From Argopecten irradians (taxonomy: Eukaryota; Mollusca; Bivalvia; Pectinida; Pectinidae): a stretch of DNA of 64,000 bases. Shown piece by piece: positions 1 through 14,991 of the stretch. The position numbers were made by a program, and so were the translations under genes. The notes beneath the pieces are model-generated. The model saw nothing but the letters and a program-made list of their open reading frames with translations. It did no database searches and was not told where the DNA came from. Numbering within the stretch: position 1 is the first letter of the stretch; every line of letters starts with the position of its first letter. The DNA lies in NCBI RefSeq assembly GCF_041381155.1, contig NC_091134.1:12774008-12838007 (forward strand). The letters are read 5' to 3'.

Positions 1-598
1 TGTAACATAACGTCCTGTGTTCTATTAATAAAAGTACAAATACGATTGGAACAACATACTTTTGTGTAGACTTTCATATGAAGTTTGTCCCAATTTTGAT
101 GTATTGCGTCTTACTCTAAAGTGTTTCGAGAACACAACTTAGTATAGATAGGGATATGCTACTATCCATCGGTCTTTAAGCGAGGGACTATTAAAATCTT
201 TACACGATTCATGGAATGCATTAATACAAGCTATCTGAAGTGACGGTTTTCCCGGCAGAAGGACTTATTGGATAAGACAAATTCCACTATATTTGTTGCC
301 TTTGCTTAATTATTCTTTGTTGACAAAAGCGTTTGATATTCTTTACCAGTTGCGTCAACTTTTATTTCATATTTACAAGTCGTACATCCAGTGCTATCCG
401 AGAAAATAACATATCCAGTCATATGTTTTATGATGCTTAGGTATTGATGCAAGCCTGTCATCTGAAACAACAGAGGTAATTACCATCCCAAGCAATACTT
501 TTCGCATACACAATGGACGACAACAGCATCGTTATTTAATTGGAACCCCTACAAGAGACATCCATTCTCTCAGCGTTATAGTGCTTTCCTTCTGACAG
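1..598. other. Upstream flank of gene A, no recognised gene
   Basis: No convincing exon or repeat is visible. A pyrimidine-rich tract ending in CAG (581-598) looks like a 3' splice acceptor directly before the open frame that enters the 66-bp array. A first exon for gene A, with a signal peptide, would be expected here or left of the window, but none could be identified. Confidence 0.4.
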
Positions 599-3500
599 TT
601 TATCGACAATACGTTAATATTACAATCACAATATACAACACTTAACACAAACTATCCGTCAATTCTGTTTCCATCCATGTCCGAACTCCCATCCAGTGAC
701 AAACAAATGAACACAAACTATCCGTTCAATTCTGTTTCATCCATGTCCCGAACTCCCATCCTAATTAGTGACAAACAAATGAACACAAACTATCCCTCAA
801 TTCTGTTCCCATCATGTCTGAACTCCCATCTAGTGACATACAAATTAACACAAACTATCCCTCAATTCTGTTTCCATCCATGTCCGAACTCCCATCCAGT
901 GACATACAAATGAACACAAACTATCCCTCAATTCTGTTTCCATCCATGTCCGAACTCCCATCCAGTGACATACAAATGAACACAAACTATCCCTCAATTC
1001 TGTTTCCATCCATGTCCGAACTCCCATCCAGTGACAAACAAATGAACACAAACTATCCCTCAATTCTGTTTCCATCCATGTCCGAACTCCCATCCAGTGA
1101 CATACAAATGAACACAAACTATCCCTCAATTCTGTTTCCATCCATGTCCGAACTCCCATCCAGTGACAAACAAATGAACACAAACTATCCCTCAATTCTG
1201 TTTCCATCCATGTCCGAACTCCCATCCAGTGACAAACAAATGAACACAAACTATCCCTCAATTCTGTTTCCCATCAATGTCTGAACTCCCATCCAGTGAC
1301 ATACAAACAAATGAACACAAACTATCCCTCAATTCTGTTCCCATCCATGTCCGAACTCCCATCCAGTGACATACAAATGAACACAAACTATCCCTCAATT
1401 CTGTTCCCATCCATGTCCGAACTCCCATCTAGTGACAAACAAATGAACACAAACTATCCCTCAATTCTGTTTCCATCCATGTCCGAACTCCCATCCAGTG
1501 ACAAACAAATGAACACAAACTATCCCTCAATTCTGTTTCCATCCATGTCCGAACTCCCATCCAGTGACAAACAAATGAACACAAACTATCCCTCAATTCT
1601 GTTCCCATCAATGTCTGAACTCCCATCCAGTGACATACAAATGAAACACAAACTATCCCTCAATTCTGTTTCCATCCATGTCCGAACTCCCATCTAGTGA
1701 CAAACAAATGAACACAAACTATCCCTCAATTCTGTTTCCCATCCATGTCCGAACTCCCATCCAGTGACAAACAAATGAACACAAACTATCCCTCAATTCT
1801 GTTTCCATCCATGTCCGAACTCCCATCCAGTGACAAACAAAATGAACACAAACTATCCCTCAATTCTGTTTCCCATCCATGTCCGAACTCCCATCCAGTG
1901 ACAAACAAATGAACACAAACTATCCCTCAATTCTGTTCCCATCCAATGTCCTGAACTCCCATCCAGTGACAAACAAATGAACACAAACTATCCCTCAATT
2001 CTGTTCCCATCCATGTCCGAACTCCATCCAGTGACAGACAAATGAAACACAAACTATCCCTCAATTCTGTTCCCATCAATGTCTGAACTCCCATCCAGTG
2101 ACATACAAATGAACACAAACTATCCCTCAATTCTGTTCCCATCCATGTCCGAACTCCCATCCAGTGACAAACAAATGAACACAAACTATCCCTCAATTCT
2201 GTTTCCATCCATGTCTGAACTCCCATCCAGTGACATACAAATGAACACAAACTATCCCTCAATTCTGTTCCCATCAATGTCCGAACTCCCATCCAGTGAC
2301 AGACAAATGAACACAAACTATCCCTCAATTCTGTTCCCATCAATGTCTGAACTCCCATCCAGTGACATACAAATGAACACAAACTATCCCTCAATTCTGT
2401 TCCCATCCATGTCTGAACTCCCATCCAGTGACAAACAAATGAACACAAACTATCCCTCAATTCTGTTCCCATCAATGTCTGAACTCCCATCCAGTGACAT
2501 ACAAATGAAACACAAACTATCCCTCAATTCTGTTCCCATCAATGTCCGAACTCCCATCCAGTGACATACAAATGAACACAAACTATCCCTCAATTCTGTT
2601 TCCCATCAATGTCTGAACTCCCATCCAGTGACATACAAATGAACACAAACTATCCCTCAATTCTGTTCCCATCCATGTCCGAACTCCCATCCAGTGACAA
2701 ACAAATGAACACAAACTATCCCTCAATTCTGTTTCCATCCATGTCCGAACTCCCATCTAGTGACAAACAAATGAACACAAACTATCCCTCAATTCTGTTC
2801 CCATCAATGTCTGAACTCCCATCCAGTGACATACAAATGAACACAAACTATCCCTCAATTCTGTTCCCATCAATGTCTGAACTCCCATCCAGTGACATCA
2901 CAAATGAACACAAACTATCCCTCAATTCTGTTCCCATCAATGTCTGAACTCCCATCCAGTGACATACAAATGAACACAAACTATCCCTCAATTCTGTTCC
3001 CATCCATGTCAGAACTCCCATCCAGTGACATACAAATGAACACAAACTATCCCTCAATTCTGTTCCCATCCATGTCTGAACTCCCATCCCAGTGACATAC
3101 AAATGAACACAAACTATCCCTCAATTCTGTTTTCCCATCCATGTCCGAACTCCCATCCAGTGACATACAAATAGAACACAAACTATCCCTCAATTCTGTT
3201 CCCATCAATGTCTGAACTCCCATCCAGTGACATACAAATGAACACAAACTATCCCTCAATTCTGTTCCCATCCATGTCCGAACTCCCATCCAGTGACAAA
3301 CAAATGAACACAAACTATCCCTCAATTCTGTTCCCATCCATGTCTGAACTCCCATCCAGTGACATCCAAATGAACACAAACTATCCCTCAATTCTGTTCC
3401 CATCAATGTCTGAACTCCCATCCAGTGACATACAAATGAACACAAACTATCCCTCAATTCTGTTTCCATCCATGTCCGAACTCCCATCCAGTGACATACA

Positions 3501-6500
3501 AATGAACACAAACTATCCCTCAATTCTGTTCCCATCCATGTCTGAACTCCCATCCAGTGACATCCAAATGAACACAAACTATCCCTCAATTCTGTTCCCA
3601 TCAATGTCTGAACTCCCATCCAGTGACATACAAATGAACACAAACTATCCCTCAATTCTATTTCCATCCATGTCCGAACTCCCATCTAGTGATATACAAA
3701 GAAACACAAATTATCCCCCAATTTTGTTCCCATTCATGTCTGAACTCCCATCCAGTGACATCCAAATAAACACAAACTATCCCTCAATTTTGTTTCCATC
3801 CATGTCCGAACTCCCATCTAGTGCCATACAAATGAACACAAACTATCCCTCAATTCTGTTTCCATCCATGTCTGAACTCCCATCCAGTGACATCCAAATG
3901 AACACAAACTATCCCTCAATTCTGTCCCATCCATGTCCGAACTCCCATCCAGTGACATCCAAATGAACACAAACTATCCTCAATTCTGTTTCCATCCATG
4001 TCCGAACTCCCATCCAGTGACATACAAAATGAACACAAACTATCCCTCAATTCTGTTTCCATCCATGTCCGAACTCCCATCCAGTGACATACAAATGAAC
4101 ACAAACTATCCCTCAATTCTGTTCCCATCCATGTCCGAACTCCCATCCAGTGACAAACAAATGAACACAAACTATCCCTCAATTCTGTTTCCATCCATGT
4201 CCGAACTCCCATCTAGTGACATACAAATGAACACAAACTATCCCTCAATTCTGTTCCCATCAATGTCTGAACTCCCATCCAGTGACATACAAATGAACAC
4301 AAACTATCCCTCAATTATGTTCCCATCATGTCCGAACTCCCATCCAGTGACATCCAGACAAACACAAACTATCCCTCAATTTTGTTTCCATCCATGTCCG
4401 AACTCCCATCTAGTGGCATTCAAATGAACACAAACTATCCCTCAATTAAGTATCCATCAATGTCCGAACTCCCATCTATTGACATCCAAATGAACACAAA
4501 TCATCCATCAATTCTGTTTCCATCCATGTCCGAACTCCCATCTAGTGCCATACAAATGAACACAAATTATCCCTCAATTCTGTTTCCATCCATGTCCGAA
4601 CTCCCATCCAGTGACATACAAATGAACACAAACTATCCCTCAATTCTGTTTCCATCCATGTCCGAACTCCCATCCAGTGACATACAAATGAACACAAACT
4701 ATCCCTCAATTCTGTTTCCATCCATGTCCGAACTCCCATCTAGTGCCATACAAATGAACACAAACTATCCATCAATTCTGTTTCCATCCATGTCCGAACT
4801 CCCATCCAGTGACATACAAATGAACACAAACTATCCCTCAATTCTGTTTCCATCCATGTCCGAACTCCCATCCAGTGACATACAAATGAACACAAACTAT
4901 CCCTCAATTCTGTTTCCATCCATGTCCGAACTCCCATCCACTGACATACAAATGAACACAAACTATCTCTCAATTCTGTTCCCATCCATGTCCGAACTCC
5001 CATCCAGTGACATACAAATGAACACAAACTACCCCTCAATTCTGTTTCCCATCCATGTCCGAACTCCCATCTAGTGACATACAAATGAACACAAACTATC
5101 CATCAATTCTGTTTCCATCCATGTCCGAACTCCCATCCAGTGACATACAAATGAACACAAACTATCCCTCAATTCTGTTTCCATCCATGTCCGAACTCCC
5201 ATCCAGTGACATACAAATGAACACAAACTATCCCTCAATTCTGTTCCCATCCATGTCCGAACTCCCATCTAGTGACATACAAATGAACACAAACTATCCC
5301 TCAATTCTGTTTCCATCCATGTCCGAACTCCCATCTAGTGACATACAAATGAACACAAACTATCCCTCAATTCTGTTTCCATCCATGTCCGAACTCCCAT
5401 CTAGTGACATACAAATGAACACAAACTATCACTCAATTCTGTTTCCATCCATGTCCGAACTCCCATCCAGTGACATACAAATGAACACAAACTATCCCCT
5501 CAATTCTGTTTCCATCCATGTCCGAACTCCCATCTAGTGACATACAAATGAACACAAACTATCCATCAATTCTGTTCCCATCCATGTCCGAACTCCCATC
5601 CAGTGACATACAAATGAACACAAACTATCCCTCAATTCTGTTTCCATCCATGTCCGAACTCCCATCCAGTGACATACAAATGAACACAAACTATCCCTCA
5701 ATTCTGTTCCCATCCATGTTCGAACTCCCATCCAGTGACATACAAATGAACACAAACTATCCATCAATTATGTTCCCATCAACGTCCGAACTCCCATCTA
5801 GTGACATACAAATGAACACAAACTATCCCTCAATTCTGTTTCCATCCATGTCCGAACTCCCATCCAGTGACATACAAATGAACACAAACTACCCCTCAAT
5901 TCTGTTTCCCATCCATGTCCGAACTCCCATCTAGTGACATACAAATGAACACAAACTACCCTTCAATTATGTTCCCATCCATGTCCGAACTCCCATCTAG
6001 TGACATACAAATGAACACAAACTACCCCTCAATTCTGTTCCCATCCATGTCCGAACTCCCATCTAGTGACATACAAATGAACACAAACTATCCCTCAATT
6101 CTGTTTCCATCCATGTCCGAACTCCCATCTAGTGACATACAAATGAACACAAACTATCCCTCAATTATGTTCCCATCCATGTCCGAACTCCCATCCAGTG
6201 ACATACAAATGAACACAAACTATCCCTCAATTCTGTTTCCATCCATGTCCGAACTCCCATCTAGTGACATACAAATGAACACAAACTATCCCTCAATTAT
6301 GTTCCCATCCATGTCCGAACTCCCATCCAGTGACATACAAATGAACACAAACTATCCCTCAATTCTGTTTCCATCCATGTCTGAACTCCCATCTAGTGAC
6401 ATACAAATGAACACAAACTATCCCTCAATTCTGTTTCCATCCATGTCCGAACTCCCATCCAGTGGCATACAAATGAACACAAACTATCCCTCAATTCTGT

Positions 6501-9500
6501 TTCCATCCATGTCCGAACTCCCATCCAGTGACATACAAATGAACACAAACTATCCCTCAATTCTGTTTCCATCCATGTCCGAACTCCCATCTAGTGACAT
6601 ACAAATGAACACAAACTATCCCTCAATTATGTTCCCATCCATGTCCGAACTCCCATCCAGTGACATACAAATGAACACAAACTATCCCTCAATTCTGTTC
6701 CCATCCATGTCCGAACTCCCATCCAGTGACATACAAATGAACACAAACTATCCCTCAATTCTGTTTCCATCCATGTCCGAACTCCCATCTATTGACATCC
6801 AAATGAACACAAATTATCCATCAATTCTGTTTCCATCCATGTCCGAACTCCCATCCAGTGGCATACAAATGAACACAAACTATCCATCAATTCTGTTTCC
6901 ATCCATGTCCGAACTCCCATCTAGTGACATACATATGAACACAAATTATCCATCAATTCTGTTTCCCATCCATGTCCGAACTCCCATCCAGTGACATACA
7001 AATGAACACAAACTATCCCTCAATTATGTTCCCATCCATGTCCGAACTCCCATCAGTGACATACAAATGAACACAAACTACCCCTCAATTCTGTTTCCAT
7101 CCATCGAACTCCCATCTAGTGACATACAAATGAACAAACTACCTCAATTATGTTTCCCATCCATGTCCGAACTCCCATCTAGTGACATACAAATGAACAC
7201 AAACTATCCCTCAATTATGTTCCCATCCATGTCCGAACTCCCATCTAGTGACATACAAATGAAACACAAACTATCCCTCAATTCTGTTTCCATCCATGTC
7301 CGAACTCCCATCCAGTGACATACAAATGAACACAAACTATCCCTCAATTCTGTTCCCATCCATGTCCGAACTCCCATCTAGTGACATACAAATGAACACA
7401 AACTATCCCTCAATTCTGTTTCCATCCATGTCCGAACTCCCATCTAGTGACATCCAAATGAACACAAACTATCCATCAATTCTGTTTCCATCCATGTCCG
7501 AACTCCCATCTAGTGACATACAAATGAACACAAACTATCCATCAATTCTGTTTCCATCCATGTCCGAACTCCCATCCAGTGACATACAAATGAACACAAA
7601 CTATCCCTCAATTCTGTTTCCATCCATGTCCGAACTCCCATCCAGTGACATACAAATGAACACAAACTATCCCTCAATTATGTTCCCATCCATGTCCGAA
7701 CTCCCATCCAGTGACATACAAATGAACACAAACTATCCCTCAATTCTGTTCCCATCCATGTCCGAACTCCCATCCAGTGACATACAAATGAACACAAACT
7801 ATCCATCAATTCTGTTTCCATCCATGTCCGAACTCCCATCCAGTGACATACAAATGAACACAAACTATCCCTCAATTCTGTTTCCATCCATGTCCGAACT
7901 CCCATCCAGTGACATACAAATGAACACAAACTATCCCTCAATTATGTTCCCATCCATGTCCGAACTCCCATCTAGTGACATACAAATGAACACAAACTAT
8001 CCCTCAATTCTGTTTCCATCCATGTCCGAACTCCCATCCAGTGATATACAAATGAACACAAACTATCCCTCAATTATGTTTCCATCCATGTCCGAACTCC
8101 CATCCAGTGACATACAAATGAACACAAACTATCCCTCAATTCTGTTCCCATCCATGTCCGAACTCCCATCCAGTGACATACAAATGAACACAAACTATCC
8201 CTCAATTCTGTTCCCATCCATGTCCGAACTCCCATCCAGTGACAAACAAATGAACACAAACTATCCCTCAATTCTGTTTCCATCCATGTCCGAACTCCCA
8301 TCTAGTGACATACAAATGAACACAAACTATCCCTCAATTATGTTCCCATCCATGTCCGAACTCCCATCCAGTGACATACAAATGAACACAAACTATCCCT
8401 CAATTATGTTTCCATCCATGTCCGAACTCCCATCTAGTGACATACAAATGAACACAAACTATCCCTCAATTCTGTTTCCATCCATGTCCGAACTCCCATC
8501 TAGTGACATACAAATGAACACAAACTATCCCTCAATTCTGTTTCCATCCATGTCCGAACTCCCATCCAGTGACATACAAATGAACACAAACTATCCCTCA
8601 ATTATGTTTCCATCCATGTCCGAACTCCCATCCAGTGACATACAAATGAACACAAACTATCCCTCAATTCTGTTCCCATCCATGTCAGAACTTCCATCCA
8701 GTGACATACATATGAACACAAACTATCCCTCAATTATGTTCCCATCCATGTCCGAACTCCCATCTAGTGACATACAAATGAACACAAACTATCCCTCAAT
8801 TCTGTTTCCATCCATGTCCGAACTCCCATCCAGTGACATACAAATGAACACAAACTATCCCTCAATTCTGTTCCCATCCATGTCCGAACTCCCATCTAGT
8901 GACATACAAATGAACACAAACTATCCCTCAATTCTGTTCCCATCCATGTCCGAACTCCCATCCAGTGACATCCAAATGAACACAAACTATCCCTCAATTA
9001 TGTTTCCATCCATGTCCGAACTCCCATCCAGTGACATACAAATGAACACAAACTATCCCTCAATTCTGTTCCCATCCATGTCCGAACTCCCATCCAGTGA
9101 CATACAAATGAACCCAAACTACCCCTCAATTCTGTTTCCATCCATTTCTGAACTCCCATCTAGTGACATACATATGAACACAAACTATCCCTCAATTCTG
9201 TTCCCATCCATGTCCGAACTCCCATCCAGTGACATACAAATGAACACAAACTATCCCTCAATTATGTTCCCATCCATGTCCGAACTCCCATCTAGTGACA
9301 TACAAATGAACACAAACTATCCCTTCAATTATGTTCCCATCCATGTCCGAACTCCCATCCAGTGACATACAAATGAACACAAACTATCCCTCAATTCTGT
9401 TTCCATCCATGTCCGAACTCCCATCCAGTGACATACAAATGAACACAAACTATCCCTCAATTCTGTTCCCATCCATGTCCGAACTCCCATCTAGTGACAT

Positions 9501-10740
9501 ACAAATGAACACAAACTATCCCTCAATTCTGTTTCCATCCATGTCCGAACTCCCATCCAGTGACATACAAATGAACACAAACTACCCCTCAATTCTGTTC
9601 CCATCCATGTCCGAACTCCCATCCAGTGACATACAAATGAACACAAACTATCCCTCAATTCTGTTTCCATCCATGTCCGAACTCCCATCCAGTGACATAC
9701 AAATGAACACAAACTATCCCTCAATTCTGTTTCCATCCATGTCCGAACTCCCATCCAGTGACATACAAATGAACACAAACTATCCCTCAATTCTGTTTCC
9801 ATCCATGTCCGAACTACTCCCATCCAGTGACATACAAATGAACACAAACTATCCCTCAATTCTGTTTCCATCCATGTCCGAACTCCCATCCAGTGACATA
9901 CAAATGAACACAAACTATCCCTCAATTCTGTTCCCATCCATGTCCGAACTCCCATCCAGTGACATACAAATGAACACAAACTATCCCTCAATTCTGTTTC
10001 CATCCATGTCCGAACTTCCATCCAGTGACATCAAATGAACACAAATATCCCTCAATTCTGTTTCCATCCATGTCCGAACTCCCATCAGTGACATACAAAT
10101 GAACACAAACTATCCCTCAATTCTGTTTCCATCCATGTCCGAACTCCCATCCAGTGACATCCAAATGAACACAAACTATCCCTCAATTCTGTTTCCATCC
10201 ATGTCCGAACTCCCATCTAGTGACATCAATGAACACAAATATCCCTCAATTCTGTTTCCATCCATGTCCGAACTCCCATCTAGTGACATACAAATGAACA
10301 CAAAACTATTCCCCGAACTTCATGTTTCCCATCCATGTCCGAACTCAATTTGTTCCATCCATGTGAAATAGTGACATACAAATGAACACAAACTATCCCT
10401 CAATTTTGTTCCCCTCCATGTCAGAACTTCCATCCAGTGACATACATATGAACACAAACTATCCCTCAATCATGTTTCCATCCATGTCCGAACTCCCATC
10501 CAGTTACATCCAAATAAAAACGAACTATCCCTCAATTCTGTTTCCATCCAGGTCCGAACTCCCATCCAGTGACATCCAAATAAAAACGAACTATCCCTCA
10601 ATTCTGTTTCCATCTATATCAGAACTTCCATCCAGTGACATCCAATTAAACACAAACTATCCCTCAATTATGTTTCCATCCATGTCCGAACCCCTTTCTA
10701 GTGACATACAAATCAGCACAAATTTTCCCTCCATTCTGCT
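599..10740 (+). repeat. 66-bp tandem repeat encoding a 22-residue unit, about 150 copies
   Basis: A nearly uninterrupted array of a 66-bp unit. In one frame it reads [10 protein letters not shown] followed by [12 protein letters not shown]; the other two forward frames have a stop in every unit. Differences between units fall mostly on third codon positions of the open frame (tcC/tcT, ttT/ttC, ccC/ccA, atA/atC, taT/taC). Replacements are few: I to K in DIQ, D to A or G, and L to M in SIL. The same frame runs without a stop into the Thr-rich stalk and SRCR exon of gene A from 10382. Single-base indels break the frame many times between about 700 and 7300 and again near 10040-10370; the longest clean run is 7296-9365 (about 31 units). 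I infer a coding stalk that is either mis-assembled or partly decayed. A non-coding minisatellite that merely abuts the exon is the alternative. Confidence 0.85.
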
Positions 10741-13700
10741 CCCATTTACTACCACTACTTCAATACTAACTACCATAACGTCTATACACACTACCATGAC
10801 ACCAATACTCACTACTATGACATCAATACCCACTACCACGACATCAATACCCACCACCACTACATCAATATCCACTGTCTCCACATCAATACCCACTTCC
10901 ACTACTTCAATATCACCTAGCAGTTCATCAAAACTAACTATCACTGCATCAACACCCAATGCTACTACATCAATACCCACTGCTACTACATCAATACCCA
11001 CAAGCACTAATTCCATACCCACTACCACTACTTTAGTACCCACTACCACTACATCAAAACCAACTACCATAACATCAATACCAACTACTACCACTATCTC
11101 AATACCAACTACCACTATCTCAATACCAACTACCACTATCTCAATACCAACTACTACTACTTTGGTACACACTAACACTACCACTGCATCAATACATACC
11201 ACCAATACCTCAATGCCCACTACGACTTCATCGATACCCACCACCACTGCCTCAATGCCCACTACGACTACATCGATACACACTAGGACTACATCAATAC
11301 CCACTACCACGACATCAATATCCACTTCCACTGCTTCAATACCCATTACCACTGCTTCAATACCCATTACCACTACATCAATACCAACTACCACTACATC
11401 AATACCCACTACCACTACATCAATAACCACTACCACTACTTCAATACCTACCACCACTACCTCAATGCCCACTACCACCTCATTAATACCCACTACCTCT
11501 GCTTCATTACCCACTACCACTACATCAATACCCACTTCTTCAACTACATCAATACCCACTACATCAATACCCACTACCACTACATCAATACCTACAACCA
11601 CTACCTCAATGCCCACTACGACTACATCAATACCCATCACCACTACCTCAATACCAACTACCATTACCTCTATACACACTAGCACTACATCAATACCCAC
11701 TACCACGACATCAATATTCACTACCACTGCTTCATTACCCACTGCCACTACATCAATACCCACTACCACGACATCAATATTCACTACCACTGCTTCATTA
11801 CCCACTGCCACTACATCAATACCCATTACCACTGCTTCAATACCCACTACCACTACATCAATACCCACTACCACTACATCAATACCAACTACCACTGCTT
11901 CATTACCCACTGCCACTACATCAATACCCACTACAACTACATCAATATCCATTACAACTACATCTATACCCACTACCACTACTTCAATACCCACTACCAC
12001 TACATCAATACCCATTACCACTGCTTCAATACCCACTACCACTACATCAATACCCACTACCACTACATCAATACCCACTACCACTGCTTCATTACCCACT
12101 GCCACTACATCAATACCCACTACAACTACATCAATATCCACTACCACTACATCAATACCCACTACCACTACTTCAATACCTACTACCACTACATCAATAC
12201 CCACTAGCACTACATCAATACCCACAACTACTATATCAATACCCACAAACACTAATTTGGTACCCACTAGCACTTCTTCAATACCCGCTACCACTACATC
12301 AAAACCCACTATCACTACCACTTCATCAATACCCTCTGCCAGTAGTTCCATACCTACTAGCACTACTTCAATACCCGCGACCACTACATCAATACCCACT
12401 ATCACTACCACTGCGTCAATACCCACTCACACTAGTTCCATACCCACTAGCACTACTTCAATATCCACTACCACTACTTCAATATCAACTAGTAGAACAT
12501 CAATACTCGCTACCACTACATCAATACCCACTATTACTTCTGGATCAATTCCTGCCACAACGATTGCTCAGCCTCTAACCGTCCGCCTTGTGAATGGATT
12601 CTCAGTCACTTCCGGTCGGGTGGAGGTGCTCCAAAATGATACCTGGGGTACCATTTGTGATGACGGTTGGGACAATACTGATGCCAGGGTTGTGTGTGGC
12701 ATGCTTGGATATAGGTATGTATTGATAATGTATTTAATATAAGGTGATTAATGCTAATTGGGTAATGAGTGTTTGACACCACACTGATTCCCTTGTGATC
12801 AATTTTTAAAAATATATTGTGCTAATAGAATATACCTATCTATCTTAAAACGTGTTAGGAATATAATAAACTGATTGCCTCTTTCAGTGACGATGAGTCA
12901 GTAATGATGGTGACAAAAAATTACATCATCTACAAAAAAGATTTTACATGTGTTTGAAAACCTTAGATAAACATGAATAATCAGAACGATAGTATTTTTC
13001 TTGGAAATACATAAAATCGATTTGATTCATCAAATATATCAGAAAATGCGTTGCATTCTTAGTTCTTTTATACAAAACCTCATTTACTAGATGACGATAA
13101 AATAATTCTGTAAGCGCAGAACCAAATGTTACTGGTGAAATAAATCCGCCATTTCATATTGCGTTTTATCCAAGAATGAACAATATTTACCATAGTTAAG
13201 ATTAACCTATGATGCAACCATAGCAAAAGCAAACTTGAAAAATCATAAAATTGACAAAATATTACCCAAACCACACGTAACAGTTTTAAAGCTTCTTTCA
13301 CGTTTCTATCCAACCAGCATGTCCAATTCCATTCACATTTCGGCTTAAAAGGGTGATCATAGACTCATTTTATTTGGTTTCCCCATAATTTTATTCTTAG
13401 CATGTCATTTCCATACTATAAAATATCAAACAATGTTTGTCATACATATTCCAAATAATGAATGCAATGTGTTGTATGTTACTTGTTTGCATTATTTTCA
13501 GTCATGGAACTGCCATGAAATATGGTGTTTTCGGAGAAGGAAATGGTACCATATGGATGAAAGACGTTAACTGTACTGGTTCTGAGTCATATATACAGAA
13601 TTGTTCATTCAGTGGCTGGGGAGCCACATGTAGTCATTCCAAAGACGCCGGAGCTATCTGCTTTGATGACACTGGTAAAGAACTTCATATATGTGTTTAA

Positions 13701-14893
13701 TTATTCCAAAAGTGACAAACTCTATACTTTAATAAATGGATATCATTTCAAATAAATTCGCTAATAACCGGTAAAAAAATTACAATAAAGCAAAGTATAC
13801 ACTAATTCTAAAGTAGATGTCATTGATGTGCTTTTGATCACATCTTTGGGATTTTATTTGCTTCCTTAACTTTGACTGCATTCCACTCAACGCAACGTTA
13901 CAGTACACTCAGTACTTTGATTTATTCGACAGGCACAAGTGACTTTGCCGTCCGTCGTGTAGAATCTGATCGAGTGGAGGTCTACTACAGTGGACAGTGG
14001 GGCTATGTCGGCGGCGAGTTTTGGACTGATGATGACGCTAACGTCGTTTGCAAGATGCTGAACTTTCTGTAAATATTTATACTAGACATAAATGAATACT
14101 TTGCACCATCTCTGGTTTTTAAAGATCTCTGGGTTTTAAAGACTGTGCCAGTAAATCACTCAAGTTTATACCATCAAAAAAACCAAAGCTGACGATGCGT
14201 CTCTATTTGTCATCTTGTGGTGCTAAACTAACGAAATTTTGAACAAACATATCTCAGTAAAATCAAAAGGTTGTACTATTCTTGTTATTTATTCATTAGT
14301 CAAAACGTTGAAAAGTCAAAACGTTGAAAAGTATGTATGGTGCCAGCGATTGTAAAACAACTTCTGTTTGCATGCGATTTTAGTATTTCGTGGGAAGATT
14401 AATGACTACGATAAATATAAAAAAAATTGTTGTGTAGATCTATTTGGTTCTTAACCCTTGTAACGTAAACAACAATAACAATGCTATTGTGTACATGTAT
14501 AAACCGATGATGCCGCAAACTAGTAAACAACCATCAAGTGTGAGATAAGTCACAAACCAAAATTATGGTAAATAATTCATTTTTCTGTTAATCAGATCTG
14601 GAACGGCTTTGACAGTCGACCATATACACGGCCTGAACAACCGGACACAACCCACGTGGATGGACGGCGTAGAGTGCGCAGGTTCGGAGTCTTCTCTCCT
14701 CGACTGTCAGTTTGATGGGTGGGGTGTGATTGCGTCTGGCTATAACAACACCTACCAGAACGCGGCAGCTGTCAATTGTTCAGCCGAGCCCGACTTTGAT
14801 TCACAAGCCACTAGTCTTCAATTCAGTTGGATTACCACAATCTTGGGATCTTTCATTGCGTTGTGCACTTCTGCGGCAATACTGGTGAACTAA
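10382..14893 (+). CDS. Gene A: mucin-like two-SRCR-domain surface protein (5' end unresolved)
   Basis: Exons: 10382(or further 5')-12714, 13502-13674, 13933-14068, 14596-14893; all have GT/AG borders and matching phases (2,1,2). Order in the protein: last 22-residue repeats, about 85 Thr-rich heptads (TTTTSIP type), SRCR1 (from TVRLVNGF to ICFDD), SRCR2 (FAVRRVES to AVNC), then a hydrophobic tail ending at the stop. SRCR1 has six cysteines and is split by an intron after GY, which fits SRCR group A. SRCR2 has four cysteines because the C2-C7 pair is missing. N-glycosylation sites (NDT, NGT, NCT, NCS, NRT, NNT) lie in both domains. The C-terminus ([20 protein letters not shown], then VN) has no basic stop-transfer residues, as in a GPI-anchor signal. 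Likely a heavily O-glycosylated cell-surface SRCR receptor; ligand unknown. The 10382 Met is only the first Met of the open frame; a true start and signal peptide were not found. Gene B is its tandem paralogue. Confidence 0.8.
10741..12560 (+). repeat. 21-bp Thr-rich heptad repeat (stalk of gene A)
   Basis: About 85 copies of a 21-bp unit coding TTTTSIP, with variants such as TTASLPT and TTISIPT. It starts directly where the 22-residue units fade out (ILLPFTTTT). The frame is kept to the SRCR1 exon without interruption. Dense Thr and Ser with Pro every seven residues indicates a mucin-type O-glycosylated, extended stalk. The reverse strand is also open for 589 codons, but this is a by-product of the repeat composition. 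Confidence 0.9.
12715..13501 (+). other. Intron 787 bp within SRCR1 of gene A
   Basis: Donor GTATGT and acceptor TTTTCAG. The intron is phase 2 and splits the serine after GY, the same position as in gene B, where the intron is only 130 bp. No gene or repeat was recognised inside. Confidence 0.8.
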
Positions 14894-14985
14894 ATGTATA
14901 CATTTTTGAATACTGATAACCTTTGCAATGGATGGTTTTCCAATTTTAACTTGAAGATGGTTATCATGCTGGAAGGAAAACCAGG

Positions 14986-14991
14986 AATAAA
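14986..14991 (+). terminator. Candidate polyadenylation signal of gene A
   Basis: An AATAAA hexamer 93 nt after the stop codon of gene A, a normal distance for a short 3' UTR. Confidence 0.45.

Noticed and set aside
845-10021. Long minus-strand open frames through the 66-bp array ([15 protein letters not shown] type)
   Set aside because: They are the mirror of the repeat, show no third-position pattern in their own frame, and join no exon.
10657-12426. 589-codon minus-strand open frame (VVVGIDVV type) in the gene A stalk
   Set aside because: It is the antisense of ACC/ACT-rich codons, which cannot form stops easily; the plus frame joins SRCR1.
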